Shown here: positions 55,501-63,510 of the stretch, in pieces
Layout: each line of letters starts with the position of its first letter
Numbering within the stretch: position 1 is the stretch's first letter
Assembly (NCBI GenBank): GCA_022414725.1
Contig: CM039463.1
Span: 28,657,569-28,721,568 of the forward strand
Source: Microglena sp. YARC
Taxonomy: Eukaryota; Chlorophyta; Chlorophyceae; Chlamydomonadales; Chlamydomonadaceae
Direction of reading: 5' to 3'
Length of the DNA: 64,000 bases
Position numbers and translations under genes: made by a program
The notes under the pieces: generated by a model
Database searches by the model: none
What the model saw: the letters and a program-made list of their open reading frames with translations, nothing else
Told to the model about the DNA's origin: nothing

Positions 55501-58500
55501 CTTACCCACTCACACATCTGCCCTTGCAGGAGAGCTGTACATCATCGATGTGTCTCAAGCGGTGGACCTAGACCATCCCAAGGCGATGGACTTCTTGAAG
55601 GAGGACTGCAAACACGTGAACGACTACTTCCGCAAAAACGGTGAGCCAAACTACTACTGCCATACCAGTTGGGGATCATTATTCAGTTTGCCAACAATTT
55701 CTGGGTGGTAGATCTTGGATCAGGACTGTTAACGCGTCAACGACTACTTCCGCAAAAACGGTGAGCCAAACTACTACTGTCATAACAGTTGGGGATCATT
55801 ATTCAGGTTGCCAACAATTTCTGGGTGGCAGTTCTTGAAGGAGGACTGCCAACACGAGGACGACTACTTTCTTTAATATTTTTTGCCAAACTACTCCTAT
55901 CATAACAGTTGGGGATCATTATTCAGTTTGCCAACAATTTTCTGGGTGGTAGATCTTGGATCAGGACTGTTAACGCGTCAACGACTACTTCCGCAAAAAC
56001 GGTGAGCCAAACTACTACTGTCATAACAGTTGGGGATCATTATTCAGGTTGCCAACAATTTCTGGGTGGCAGTTCTTGAAGGAGGACTGCCAACACGAGG
56101 ACGACTACTTTCTTTAAAATGGTTAGCCAAACTACTCCTATCATAACAGTTGGGGATCATTATTCAGTTTGCCAACATTTTCTGGGTGGTAGATCTTGGA
56201 TCAGGACTGTTAACGCGTCAACAACTACTTCCCCAAAAACGGTGAGCCAAACTACTACTGTCATAACAGTATGGGATCATTATTCAGATTGCCAACGATT
56301 TTCTAGGTGGCAGTTCTTGAAGGAGGACTGCCAACACGTGAACGACTACTTTCGCAAAAACAGTGAGCCAAACTTTTCCTTTCTGTTACCGCGTCCTACT
56401 CACCCACTCAACCTCCTACTCAACCTCGTCCTACTCACCCACTCAACGTCCTACTCAACCTCATCCTACTCACCCACTCAGGCGTTGCTACTCTGTCCGT
56501 TCGTGAGCTCTTTGACTTTGCCGTGGATCCGAACATCGACGAGTCTAACCTGGATGATGCGATGGAGCGCTTGATGGAGATTGCTTCCAGGTGCGGCCCA
56601 GTCTGATAGTTTGTTATGCTGTATGTTATGCGTGTGTATGCTACAGTCCAGGGGTAGCCATTTGTGAGCTCTTTGACTTTGCCGTGGATCCGAACATCGA
56701 CGAGTCTAACCTGGATGATGCGAAGGAGCGCTTGATGGAGATTGCTTCCAGGTGCGGCCCAGTCTGATAGTTTGTTATGCTGTATGTTATGCGTGTGTAT
56801 GTTACAGTCCAGGGATAGCCATTTGTGAGCTCTTTGACTATGCTGTGGATCCCAACATCGACGAGTTTAACTTGGATGATGCGATGGAGCGCTTGATCAA
56901 GATTGCTTCCGGGTGCGGCCCAGCCAGGTAGTGATGATGATGATGATTACATTTTTCCTGGTGCCCTACTGAGCTCCAAATGTGCTCCCAGCTTGACGAA
57001 GTCTAAGGGGACTTATGTCTCAAGGGGGATAGTATGTATGTTAGTATGTTACAGTCCAGGGGTAGCTGTTTTTTTAAAGCACAGAGTCTCATACACCCTC
57101 GTGGTGTCAAGTAGACTTTAACATGGAATGTAATGTAATGTTATTAAGCTCTTTGACTTTGCTGTGGATTCCAGCATGTACGAGTCAAACTTGGTTGATA
57201 CGATGGAGTGCTTGATGGAAGCAATATCCATGTGTATGTCAAATCAAACATTCCATTCCACCCCACTCCACCCCATGCAGCCGCCCCCTCGGCCAGAACC
57301 CAGACGAGGGAATTGAAGCAGCCATCTTCCAGCAAGCCTTCATCCCCAGAACCTTGGAAGAGGTTGTTCACTACGAGCGTGACCACAAGGCGATGACCAC
57401 TGGCACAGGGCCCAAGGAGCACATCTTCTACCAGGTAGGTCTCAGTTGGAGTTTTGTTTTTTACTATCAGTTAGGATGGGTAAAGCGGAGTCTCAGGGTA
57501 GTGGAAGGTTTGATCAAAACAGGGTCGGGGAAGGTAGCGGGGGAAAATCTCCTGAGGGTCTCATTTGGAGTTTTTGGACGCAGCCCCCCCTCCTGGCACA
57601 GGGCCTATGGAGCACATCTTCTATCAGGTGTGTCTCAGTTGGATTATTGTTTTTTACTATCAGTTGGGGTGGGTATAGAGGAGTCTCGGGTTAGTGGAAG
57701 GTTTGATCAAAACGGGGTCAACAAGTTCTATGCAGCGTCGCCTGCGACGCTAAAAAATGGCGGAGAGTGAACGCGAGGGAGCAACAGGTGGCTACAGAAG
57801 CGAGTTACTTACGAGACCGTTGGCTGACGTGTCGGACTTCATCACGGTCAGACGGATGGATGGATGGACGGACAGATGGGTAACACTGGGGACTCCCGCC
57901 CCCCAGAAGGGGGGGCTCCTCCACAAATCAATCACGAGACTAAGTATTCCTACCAAAAAGGACTTGGTCCAATCACCCCTCCGCCAAAAAATCTCCGAAG
58001 GTAGGTTGGACACTTCAGAGAGTTGTTTATTGTTTGTTGCTTGTGAATAATTCATGCTACTGATGGAATTGTATTCACGCATGATTAGGGATCTGCATTT
58101 CGGTGTTGGCAATGGTAGTGGTAGTGGTGGTGGCAGTGGTGGTGATGGTGGTGGTGATGATGATCGAGTTGCATTCATGCATGATTTCGTTTCCCTTGCT
58201 GCTTATATTGGCTGAACAAAATCTGACGAAAACAGGTTTAAGAGCAGCTTACCCTATATTCTATATATATTGCTTGGCGGTTGGCCCCAGTGCAAGCAAA
58301 CAGGCCGGCCCCCGCAACCTCAGGCCGTGTATTAAGGCACACTATTTATTTATTTCAATACTGTTGGTGGTTGGCCCCAGTGCAAGCAAACGGGCTGACC
58401 CCCTCAACCTTACGCCTCGTTATAAGGCGTACTAATGATTTATTTATTTGTTTATTTATTTATTTATTTATTTATCAACAAAGTACATGCGTAATCCTCT

Positions 58501-59533
58501 GCAGGGCATCACTGGTATGAAGGCAGACTTGAGCGGAGCACGTCTAGATCCTGCTCTTCTTGTGGGACAGAAGAAAGGTGGTGCAAAGTTAGTGCAAGAG
58601 GATTCTAGCGATGAGGAGGAGGAGGGAGCTGGGGATGCTGTCCCCATTTCAAACAGCAGAAAGGGGCGCGTCACCTTCAACTCCCAAGCCAAGCCAACTG
58701 GGGTTTCACGACTGGATGACCTGGATGAGTATGACGACGACGCTGGGAGTGAGGACAACGTAGATGCTGCTGCGGAACTTGGTTACATAGCTTCAGCCAG
58801 TAATTTGGCTACTAACCGTGCTGTTGCAGAGGGAGAGAAGGCTAGCACGCCTGCTGGTGTTTCAGCCGCATTCGCAGGTATGTACAAGATCCCAGCCCCC
58901 TACGTGAAGAAGGCAGTGGTAGATAAGTACGCACTGAAGGCCACGGCGACAGCTGTTGGGGCTGAGGCTGAAGCTGGGACTCCTGCACCTGCGGGTGATG
59001 CTGACGACAGTGGCAAGCAGGTGGAGACTCCAGCACCAGCAGCAGCAGAGGCAGCAGCAGAGGTGGCAGCAGAGGCAGCAGCAGAAGTGACAGCAAAGAA
59101 AACCCGCGGTGTCACATTCGGAGGTGTGCCCATTCCTGGCCTGTTACCTCAGGAGGATGCCGCACCCTCCTCCACGACGGCCCCAGAGTCGGGTGTGAGT
59201 ATATCGGCAGCGGATGCTGCTAGCCCCTCGGCATCCAAAGAGGCTGCAGGGGAGGCAGAGAAGGCTGAAGATAGCGATGAGGATAGTGACAGTGATGATG
59301 AAGATGATGACAGCGAGGAGGATAGTGAGGAGGGGTCTAGCGGCAGCGGTGGTGAGTCTGAGGGGGAGGATGGGGAGCGCCGCCGCCGTCGCAAGCCTAA
59401 GGTTGACAAGGAGGCAGTGAGGTTGGCGCGCAAAGAGCACAAGAAGGCAGCAAAGGAGACAAACAAGGAAAGGCGGAAGACGAAGAAGCCTAAGCATGAG
59501 AAAAAGAAGGCACAGTCCAAGAGGAAGCATTAA
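40570..59533 (+). CDS. RIOK1: RIO1 atypical serine kinase, whole gene (9 exons)
   Basis: Exons: 40570-40894, 41884-42005, 43789-43986, 46249-46525, 49277-49508, 55530-55640, 56482-56590, 57281-57434, 58505-59533; about 850 aa. Seen: acidic N-terminus, [20 protein letters not shown]-binding [29 protein letters not shown], catalytic [14 protein letters not shown], metal-binding [13 protein letters not shown], and a basic C-terminal tail ([15 protein letters not shown]). Family role: cytosolic RIO kinase/ATPase needed for the last steps of 40S ribosomal subunit maturation. The C-terminal acidic/Ala-rich region is much longer than in the human protein (568 aa). Short insertions break the frame in exons 4 and 5. 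Confidence 0.88.
40895..41883 (+). repeat. CACCACC array and acceptor ladder of RIO1 exon 2
   Basis: 41080-41310 is a CACCACACC array. Copies of the exon 2 start (cgcttgcag.cttgcagccg, aaggctgtac) lie near 41388, 41556 and 41732, each followed by 'tgtggtggtggt', poly-G and 'gaagcgcatttcaccttcag'. The unit is about 175 bp. The real exon is the fourth copy. Confidence 0.85.
41884..42005 (+). CDS. RIOK1: RIO1 exon 2
   Basis: With one base from exon 1 it encodes [20 protein letters not shown], then [20 protein letters not shown] and Q, donor gtgagg, phase 0. It corresponds to the variable Gly/Asn-rich linker before the kinase core. The phase fit with exons 1 and 3 is exact. Confidence 0.7.
42006..43788 (+). 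repeat. RIO1 intron 2: exon 2 end copies, poly-G, dispersed elements, exon 3 start copies
   Basis: 42101-42150 repeats the exon 2 end and donor; 'aggccaatagcag' copies are at 42010 and 42467. 42200-42420 is poly-G. 42646-42716 is family C and 42720-42810 part of family K. Three copies of the exon 3 start (cag/cgcctggacagcaagttc) are at 43229, 43405 and 43641, each carrying most of the exon's 5' half. Confidence 0.85.
43789..43986 (+). CDS. RIOK1: RIO1 exon 3
   Basis: 66 codons, [20 protein letters not shown] ... [18 protein letters not shown], donor gtgagt, phase 0. [10 protein letters not shown].(L/I)DPRTRM is the RIO1 signature at the start of the kinase domain. The 5' half exists in three further copies upstream. 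Confidence 0.9.
43987..45460 (+). repeat. Donor-side array of RIO1 exon 3
   Basis: About twelve units near 115 bp repeat 'cctctcgcatg/gtgagtgt', then 'tgtgtgttagaaggagcag' and 'tatgtatgtgtagccatgta'. The first units keep the exon end CGCATG; later ones change to 'tcacagg' or 'ttgcagg' but keep gtgagt. Confidence 0.85.
45600..46248 (+). repeat. Acceptor ladder of RIO1 exon 4 in an ACTACTCACAAC array
   Basis: Two copies of the exon 4 start (ttaggttctgttcaagatgt, tgaagaatgggctct) lie at about 45750 and 45893, embedded in a (ctcacaacacta)n array. The third copy at 46249 is the real exon. Confidence 0.85.
46249..46525 (+). CDS. RIOK1: RIO1 exon 4, ATP-binding part, with frameshifts
   Basis: Encodes [29 protein letters not shown] and AVKIYK, then after a disturbed 25 bp [20 protein letters not shown] and [14 protein letters not shown], donor gtaagg. 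It holds the nucleotide-binding loop and the conserved Lys of AVKIYK. The length is 277, four more than the 91 codons expected; the extra bases lie at about 46377-46402. Confidence 0.85.
46526..49276 (+). repeat. RIO1 intron 4 arrays
   Basis: 46560-46850: three units near 130 bp (gagatgggatgagacgggaa). 47060-47650: four to five units near 127 bp (tatggtgcattgaacactca). 47690-47860: 'ggtcgcctggagtccttggt'. 48250-48670: 'accatggcagtacaagggat'. 48690-48903: SINE-like element. 49040-49276: pyrimidine-rich repeats with a copy of the exon 5 acceptor at 49078, and a weaker one at 48404. Confidence 0.8.
48690..48903 (-). mobile_element. SINE-like element, second copy
   Basis: Matches 28099-28321 over about 210 bp, both ending 'gaaatctgaaataaaaaaca'. 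It is flanked by GTTATGAAG on both sides (48673 and 48904). The same word also occurs in the local array, so the duplication is less certain here. Confidence 0.6.
49277..49508 (+). CDS. RIOK1: RIO1 exon 5, catalytic loop
   Basis: [12 protein letters not shown], then after one extra base near 49311-49316, [20 protein letters not shown] ... [20 protein letters not shown] and H. It contains the catalytic HADLSEYN. Donor gtgagt. In the conserved frame it ends on a codon boundary, while exon 6 expects one leftover base. Confidence 0.85.
49509..50285 (+). repeat. Donor-side copies of RIO1 exon 5
   Basis: A (CT)n tract at 49531-49568 is followed by copies of 'gagtacaacatcttgtacca' + 'cagagtgagtgg' near 49590, 49879 and 50145. 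The last two are decayed. Units are about 270-290 bp and include 'gctgagttgctgcttgtaac'. Confidence 0.8.
50286..55529 (+). repeat. 32-bp pyrimidine minisatellite before RIO1 exon 6
   Basis: About 160 irregular units of 'cacgtctacccttgccctcc' + 'cttacccactca'. The last unit (cactcacacatctgcccttgcag) is the acceptor of exon 6 itself. Many units have small indels, especially in 50.8-52.8 kb, which may be assembly noise. Long Pro/Leu/Ser frames (up to 547 codons) are artefacts. Confidence 0.9.
55530..55640 (+). CDS. RIOK1: RIO1 exon 6, metal-binding motif
   Basis: [20 protein letters not shown] then [16 protein letters not shown], donor gtgagc after the first base of Gly. IIDVSQ carries the metal-binding Asp of RIO kinases. 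The acceptor is 'cccttgcag'; a second AG at 55534 would also give an open junction. Confidence 0.88.
55641..56481 (+). repeat. Higher-order copies of the RIO1 exon 6 end
   Basis: Six further copies near 118 bp of 'aacgactacttccgcaaaaa' + 'cggtgagccaaactactact'. Two versions alternate, one with 'gtagatcttggatcaggact' and one with 'gcagttcttgaaggaggact', making a period of about 240 bp. Confidence 0.9.
56482..56590 (+). CDS. RIOK1: RIO1 exon 7
   Basis: [20 protein letters not shown] then [16 protein letters not shown], ending in phase 2 at gtgcgg. It matches the VAVMT(V/I)RELF.F..DP segment of RIO1. Almost complete copies follow downstream. Confidence 0.88.
56591..57280 (+). repeat. Three downstream copies of RIO1 exon 7
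   Basis: Copies near 56660-56751, 56822-56912 and 57147-57225 repeat the exon from 'gtgagctctttgactttgcc' to 'gattgcttccaggtgcggcc'. Each is preceded by 'tatgttacagtccaggggta', the head of family B. The first copy differs by one residue (Met to Lys). A family H fragment is at 56956-57015. Confidence 0.9.
57281..57434 (+). CDS. RIOK1: RIO1 exon 8
   Basis: Completes Ser and encodes [34 protein letters not shown] and [17 protein letters not shown], donor gtaggt, phase 0. It matches F.(R/K)(A/S)(Y/F)IP(R/K)(T/S)L and the LYQ ending of the family. Confidence 0.88.
57435..57727 (+). repeat. Copy of the RIO1 exon 8 end
   Basis: 57585-57628 repeats 'tggcacagggcctatggagc' + 'acatcttctatcag/gtgtgt'. 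The following 'ttgttttttactatcagttg' and 'gtggaaggtttgatcaaaac' are also duplicated, giving a unit of about 190 bp. Confidence 0.85.
57729..57935 (+). repeat. Dispersed element family D
   Basis: Begins 'tatgcagcgtcgcctgcgac' and ends near 'aagggggggctcctccac'. Contains the short frame [20 protein letters not shown], then PLADVSDF. Confidence 0.8.
58100..58500. repeat. GGTGGT tract and two family I copies
   Basis: 58110-58165 is GGTGGTGAT repeats. Family I (ggttggccccagtgcaagca, aacgggctgaccccctcaac) is at 58288-58345 and 58371-58420. A TTTA run precedes the acceptor of exon 9. Other family I copies, inverted, are at 24963 and 63466. Confidence 0.8.
58505..59533 (+). CDS. RIOK1: RIO1 exon 9 (terminal), long acidic C-terminus
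   Basis: [19 protein letters not shown] matches the TVTGLKKDLSG...PALL segment of RIO1. Then come a 250-residue insert of acidic and Ala-rich sequence, a Ser/Asp/Glu block, and the basic tail [20 protein letters not shown] ... KRKH, stop TAA. Residues from 58776 to 58811 ([13 protein letters not shown]) derive from dispersed repeat L. Confidence 0.88.
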   Translation, partial: GITGMKADLSGARLDPALLVGQKKGGAKLVQEDSSDEEEEGAGDAVPISNSRKGRVTFNSQAKPTGVSRLDDLDEYDDDAGSEDNVDAAAELGYIASASNLATNRAVAEGEKASTPAGVSAAFAGMYKIPAPYVKKAVVDKYALKATATAVGAEAEAGTPAPAGDADDSGKQVETPAPAAAEAAAEVAAEAAAEVTAKKTRGVTFGGVPIPGLLPQEDAAPSSTTAPESGVSISAADAASPSASKEAAGEAEKAEDSDEDSDSDDEDDDSEEDSEEGSSGSGGESEGEDGERRRRRKPKVDKEAVRLARKEHKKAAKETNKERRKTKKPKHEKKKAQSKRKH

Positions 59534-59535
59534 TT

Positions 59536-59995
59536 AAGTCCCTCTTGACTCCGTCAAGCTGAGGGCACATTTTGAGTCCAGTAGGGCACCAGTAAAATGT
59601 TATCATCATCATCAATTATTATCAAATTATAGTCAGCGCTGTGGCGGCCGCAAGCCTGAGGGCGACAAGGAGGCAGTGAGATTTGCACCTAAAAAGCACT
59701 TAAAAAGCACAAGTCATGATAACGCCTGGTGGGGCGTGGTGTTAAGGGAGCCCGTCGTACGCGGGTAGGGAGCGGTCATGTACCTCAACTGGGAAGGTAC
59801 CATCGCGGTTGACAACGACCCACAACGCCAAGAGCGACTGAAGGGGGAATCAACCTGTCGGTGAAAGTGATTTGGTCTACCACGACCAATGTTAAGGAGC
59901 ACAAGAAGACAGCAATGGAGACAAACAAGGAAAGGCGGAAAACGAAAAACCCAAAGCATGATAAGAAGAAGGCGCACTACTTATCAAACTCTGTC
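59536..59995 (+). repeat. Family H, then a duplicated exon 9 end split by family C
   Basis: 59536-59592 is an inverted family H fragment. 59645-59700 repeats the 'gacaaggaggcagtgag' part of exon 9 and 59891-59980 the 'agacaaacaaggaaaggcgg' part. Between them (59715-59800) is family C (ggtggggcgtggtgttaagg). The duplicate has no role in the predicted protein. Confidence 0.8.
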
Positions 59996-59999
59996 TGTA

Positions 60000-60110
60000 C
60001 TGCTTGGCCATACACTAGTCTGTACACAAGTCTATACTGCTTGGCCATGCACTAGTCTTTACACAAGTCTGTAGTGCTTGGCCATGCACTAGTCTGCCAG
60101 CAAACTTAGC
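60000..60110 (+). repeat. Short tandem repeat
   Basis: Three units of 'gcttggccatgcactagtct' + 'gtacacaagtct', about 32-44 bp. Confidence 0.85.
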
Positions 60111-60249
60111 TACTTCCGCACAAACGAAAGTAAATCACTTGTTCCCGTGCATCAACTGGTGTCTTTCCAACGGTTTTCCATGTTCTAACTTATTTAGGGG
60201 GCAAGAAAAATCAGGACAGCACGAACAATCAGCTCTTTTGAAGCTTGTA

Positions 60250-60390
60250 TATAGTAACAGGCCAAGGGTAAGTCGAATAAGCTTGCCCAAGCATGACAGG
60301 AGGGGCTAAAACTAATCAACACTGATGAACTGAACCCCAAACAATCGTTTTACAGACGGAAGGCCTGAGTTAGTGATAATTGAATTCTAC
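60250..60390 (+). repeat. Dispersed element family B
   Basis: Shares 'cactgatgaactgaacccca' + 'aacaatcgttt' and the trailing 'gataattgaattctacaa' with 22552-22722. Confidence 0.7.
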
Positions 60391-60596
60391 AACTAGCCCA
60401 CGTGCTTACAAGCGTCGCAGCGGTGACCATGATCTCATTTGTAGTAGAAGTAGTACTGTAATGCTACAGTGATAATTATTTCTATTACGAGTGTGTAAGC
60501 TTGTGTCTGCAGGGTGATGGTGGATGAAAAATGAAGACGAAAACAATTTGTTCGCGTTTACATTTCTGGTAAAAACAACTCCCATAGTCGACGAGC

Positions 60597-61680
60597 GGCC
60601 AAATTGCTGGCTGAAGCTATGTAACCAAGTTCAAGTAATACGAGTATTTAAGCTTGTGTCCAGGGGGGGGGCAGAAAGACAGATTTTGGACCGCATCCCT
60701 TCGATATGGTGTTCCGATTCAGATGGGAGTTGGAAATGTGGACGTTTCATACAAAAAGAGGGGGAAAATAAAGTTGGCTAAAAGTTATTTTACCCCCCCC
60801 CCCCCCCCCCCCCCCCTCCTAACCCAATTACCTCACCCTACCCCCCTAAAATGCCGGGGTCATTCGAAAGATCTTTTAAAGCCCATTTCAGTTATGCTCT
60901 TACATCTTTCATGGGTTTACCCAAACGTGATTTATCGCGAAGTTAAGATTTGGCCGCTTTTGTTGAAAAAAACTTTGGACCCCTCTAACTTTTGTACAAC
61001 TTTATTTTTGGCTAAAAAAAAAACTTTTTTTTTTATATATAGTTTGAGGATAGGCTCTATCCAAATCGAAGGTGCGGTACGGCAGCTTTTTCTTGCCCCC
61101 CCCTCGCTTGTGTTATTTAAATTTGGCCGGGTCCCCCCCCCCCCCCCCCCCCGGTCATTAAAGGGCAATGGTGAATGTCTATCGGATGCATGACTCAATG
61201 CTCCGTAAACAATTGAGAAATGTTGCACCTTGCCACGGGGCGTGAGATTTAAGGAACCTTTGCCGTCCGCTTGCACTGGGGAAGGTAACTGGGTTTTGCT
61301 TTTGCAAACCGCAGCTTCGCCTGAGCTCGGACTACATCGCGAGAGCACGGAGTAAACGCTCTGTGCGCACGTATTTGAACAGTCCAGGCTAGTCCAGGTT
61401 CAGCCAAATAGGCTAAAAGGACTTGCCCAACCTGTTTTAACCAGCCAAAGGTTGGTTAAAACAACCTTTGGCTGTAAGGTTGTTTTAACCTTACAGCCAA
61501 ATTGCTGGCTGGAGCTATGTAACGAAGTTCAAGTTCAACAAATTATAAGCGACGGGGGTTCAGTTCATCAGTGTTTTTTTCTTTTTACGCCTTTACTACA
61601 CGGTTGGGCAAGTGCCTTAAGCCTATTTGGCCTACCCGTGGACTGTAACAACACGCATGGTTATTGGTAAAGTGTGCTAT
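60597..61680. repeat. Mosaic of families L, C and B with poly-C
   Basis: Family L inverted at 60597-60636 and 61497-61539; poly-C at 60795-60816 and 61133-61152; family C at 61230-61300. Two hairpins are at 61444-61472 (gccaaaggttg/caacctttggc) and 61480-61500 (gtaaggtt/aaccttac). Family B inverted at 61550-61655. No gene seen. Confidence 0.7.
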
Positions 61681-61785
61681 TGTGTTCGCTGACATTTACG
61701 TAAAACCTCACAGGTGTCTTGAGTACCCTTAGAATATATATAGATCCAAATATATATAGATCCAAATAAAAATGAGATTGATGAT

Positions 61786-62206
61786 TAGGACATTTGTCCT
61801 GGAGCCCAACTGGACTCCAAATGTGCCCTCGGCTTGATGAAGTCAAGGGGTGCCGGTACTTAATAACAATGGAATATGTGATCTGTTTTTAAATATTCCT
61901 GCCATGTGAAAGAAGAAGAAAAATAATAATTTTCCATCTATCTGTCTATGTGTGTGTCTATGTGTGTGCGTCAGTGTGTGTGCAAAAAATGCTTGCTGCG
62001 CCCACAGGGGGTTGCAAAAAAACTGCCGCTTAAAGCGCAGAGGGGGGTCAAAAGGTCAGCGCTCAAAAGCGCAAAAGCGCGCGCTTTGAATTACCCTGTA
62101 GGACATTTGTCCTGGAGCCCTACTGGACTCCAAATGTGCCCTCGGCTTGATGAAGTCAAGGGGTGCCGGTACTTAATAACAATGGAATATGTGATCTGTT
62201 TTTATG
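61786..62206 (+). repeat. Two near-identical family H copies around a family G fragment
   Basis: 61786-61893 and 62099-62206 differ at about one base over 105 (taggacatttgtcctggagc ... gatgaagtcaaggggtgccg). Between them, 61985-62098 is a right-hand part of family G ending GAATTACCCTG. Confidence 0.85.
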
Positions 62207-62396
62207 TTTTTGACACCGGTTTGTCATATGGCTTGGCTTGACGGAGTCAAGGGGAACTTAGTAATAATGGAATATGTTATGGACACCAGGTTGTCATTTG
62301 GTGCAATAGGCCATAACGCGCAGCAGCACAGTACAGCAGTACATGAGCCATACCAGTTTTTGTCACCAGATTGTCAGTTGGAAGATACGTTGCCAG

Positions 62397-62583
62397 CAGG
62401 GTAATTCAAAGCGCGCGCTTTTGAGCGCTGACTTTTTGACCCCCTCTGCGCTTTAAGCGCAGTCTTTTGCAACCCCCTGTGGGCGCAGCAAGCACTTTTT
62501 GCGCTTTTTGCACTACAAAGCGCAGTTTTTTTGTTTTCAAGTGCGCTAAAGCGCTGGCCAATTTGGCCATTTGAAGTACCCTG
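62397..62583. mobile_element. hAT-like MITE, family G, intact ends
   Basis: 187 bp. The left end CAGGGTAATTCAAA is inverted at the right as TTTGAAGTACCCTG (12 or 13 of 14). Exact 8-bp flanks GTTGCCAG lie at 62389-62396 and 62584-62591. The interior has many 'agcgc/gcgct' words. No coding frame. Confidence 0.8.
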
Positions 62584-62631
62584 GTTGCCAGGAGTAGGGG
62601 GAGTTATGGGGGGCATTCGTCGGCAAGCAGC

Positions 62632-63510
62632 CAAATTGCTGGCTGAAGCTATGTAACCAAGTTCAACGTATAACATTTATTCTACCGTATATATCCGCAT
62701 TAATTGTGTTGATTAAGAGAGGATAGTTGGAAGACCCCCCCCCCCCCCACACACACACACCCCACACACCACTCTAAGCCTTGGCCCACCACACATGTAT
62801 AACGAAGCAACAGAAAATCAATATGAGAGCTAGATGGATAGGAGCATACCCACAATGGTACCGAAGAAAAAACACCTGGAGGGGCGTGGTGCTAAGAGGA
62901 CCCTCCTGCACGCCGCAGCTGTGGAAAGTCACCATTACAATGGTACTGATAATACTGCTTTGCTTTGAATTGATTGTGTTACTGCCAAAGACGGCGAGCC
63001 CACATAGGAGCAAGCCCACAATGGGACCTCATTATGTTTCAGCCTTGGTGACACGCCGGGCCATTGGTCCACCCATATCATTTTGTCCGTTTACACTCCT
63101 ATTATCAATGATTGTATTACAATATTGGACCATATTTATGTTGCTTTGACCTGAAGTGATCTTGTTACTGCCAAAGACGGTGAGCAGCCTGAAAAGCTGA
63201 AGCCATGTAACCAAGTTCAAGTTTGAATGGTATTGGCATTCCACAAGAGCCAAATAGGCTGCCCCCGGAGTGTATGGCATAATATCAGATTTTTTATATT
63301 TCTGGTAATTAATTTTACTGTCGAAGACAGCGAGCAGCCTCAAAGTCTGGAGCCGCTTGATCAAGTTCAAGTTTAAGTTCAAGTTCAATGGTATGGGCAG
63401 TGCCACAAGAGCCCAATTGGCTGCCCCCGGAGTGTATGGCATAATATTCATATTCCGAGGGGTGAGGTTGAGGGGGGCAGCCCGTTTGCTTGCACTGGGG
63501 CCAACCAACA
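62632..63510. repeat. Families L, C and I; no gene
   Basis: 62632-62668: family L inverted. 62871-62940: family C. 63190-63260 and 63345-63445 are copies of each other (aagttcaagtt..., caatggtat.ggca, gagcc.aat.ggctgccccc, ggagtgtatggcataatat). 63466-63510: family I inverted. Confidence 0.7.
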
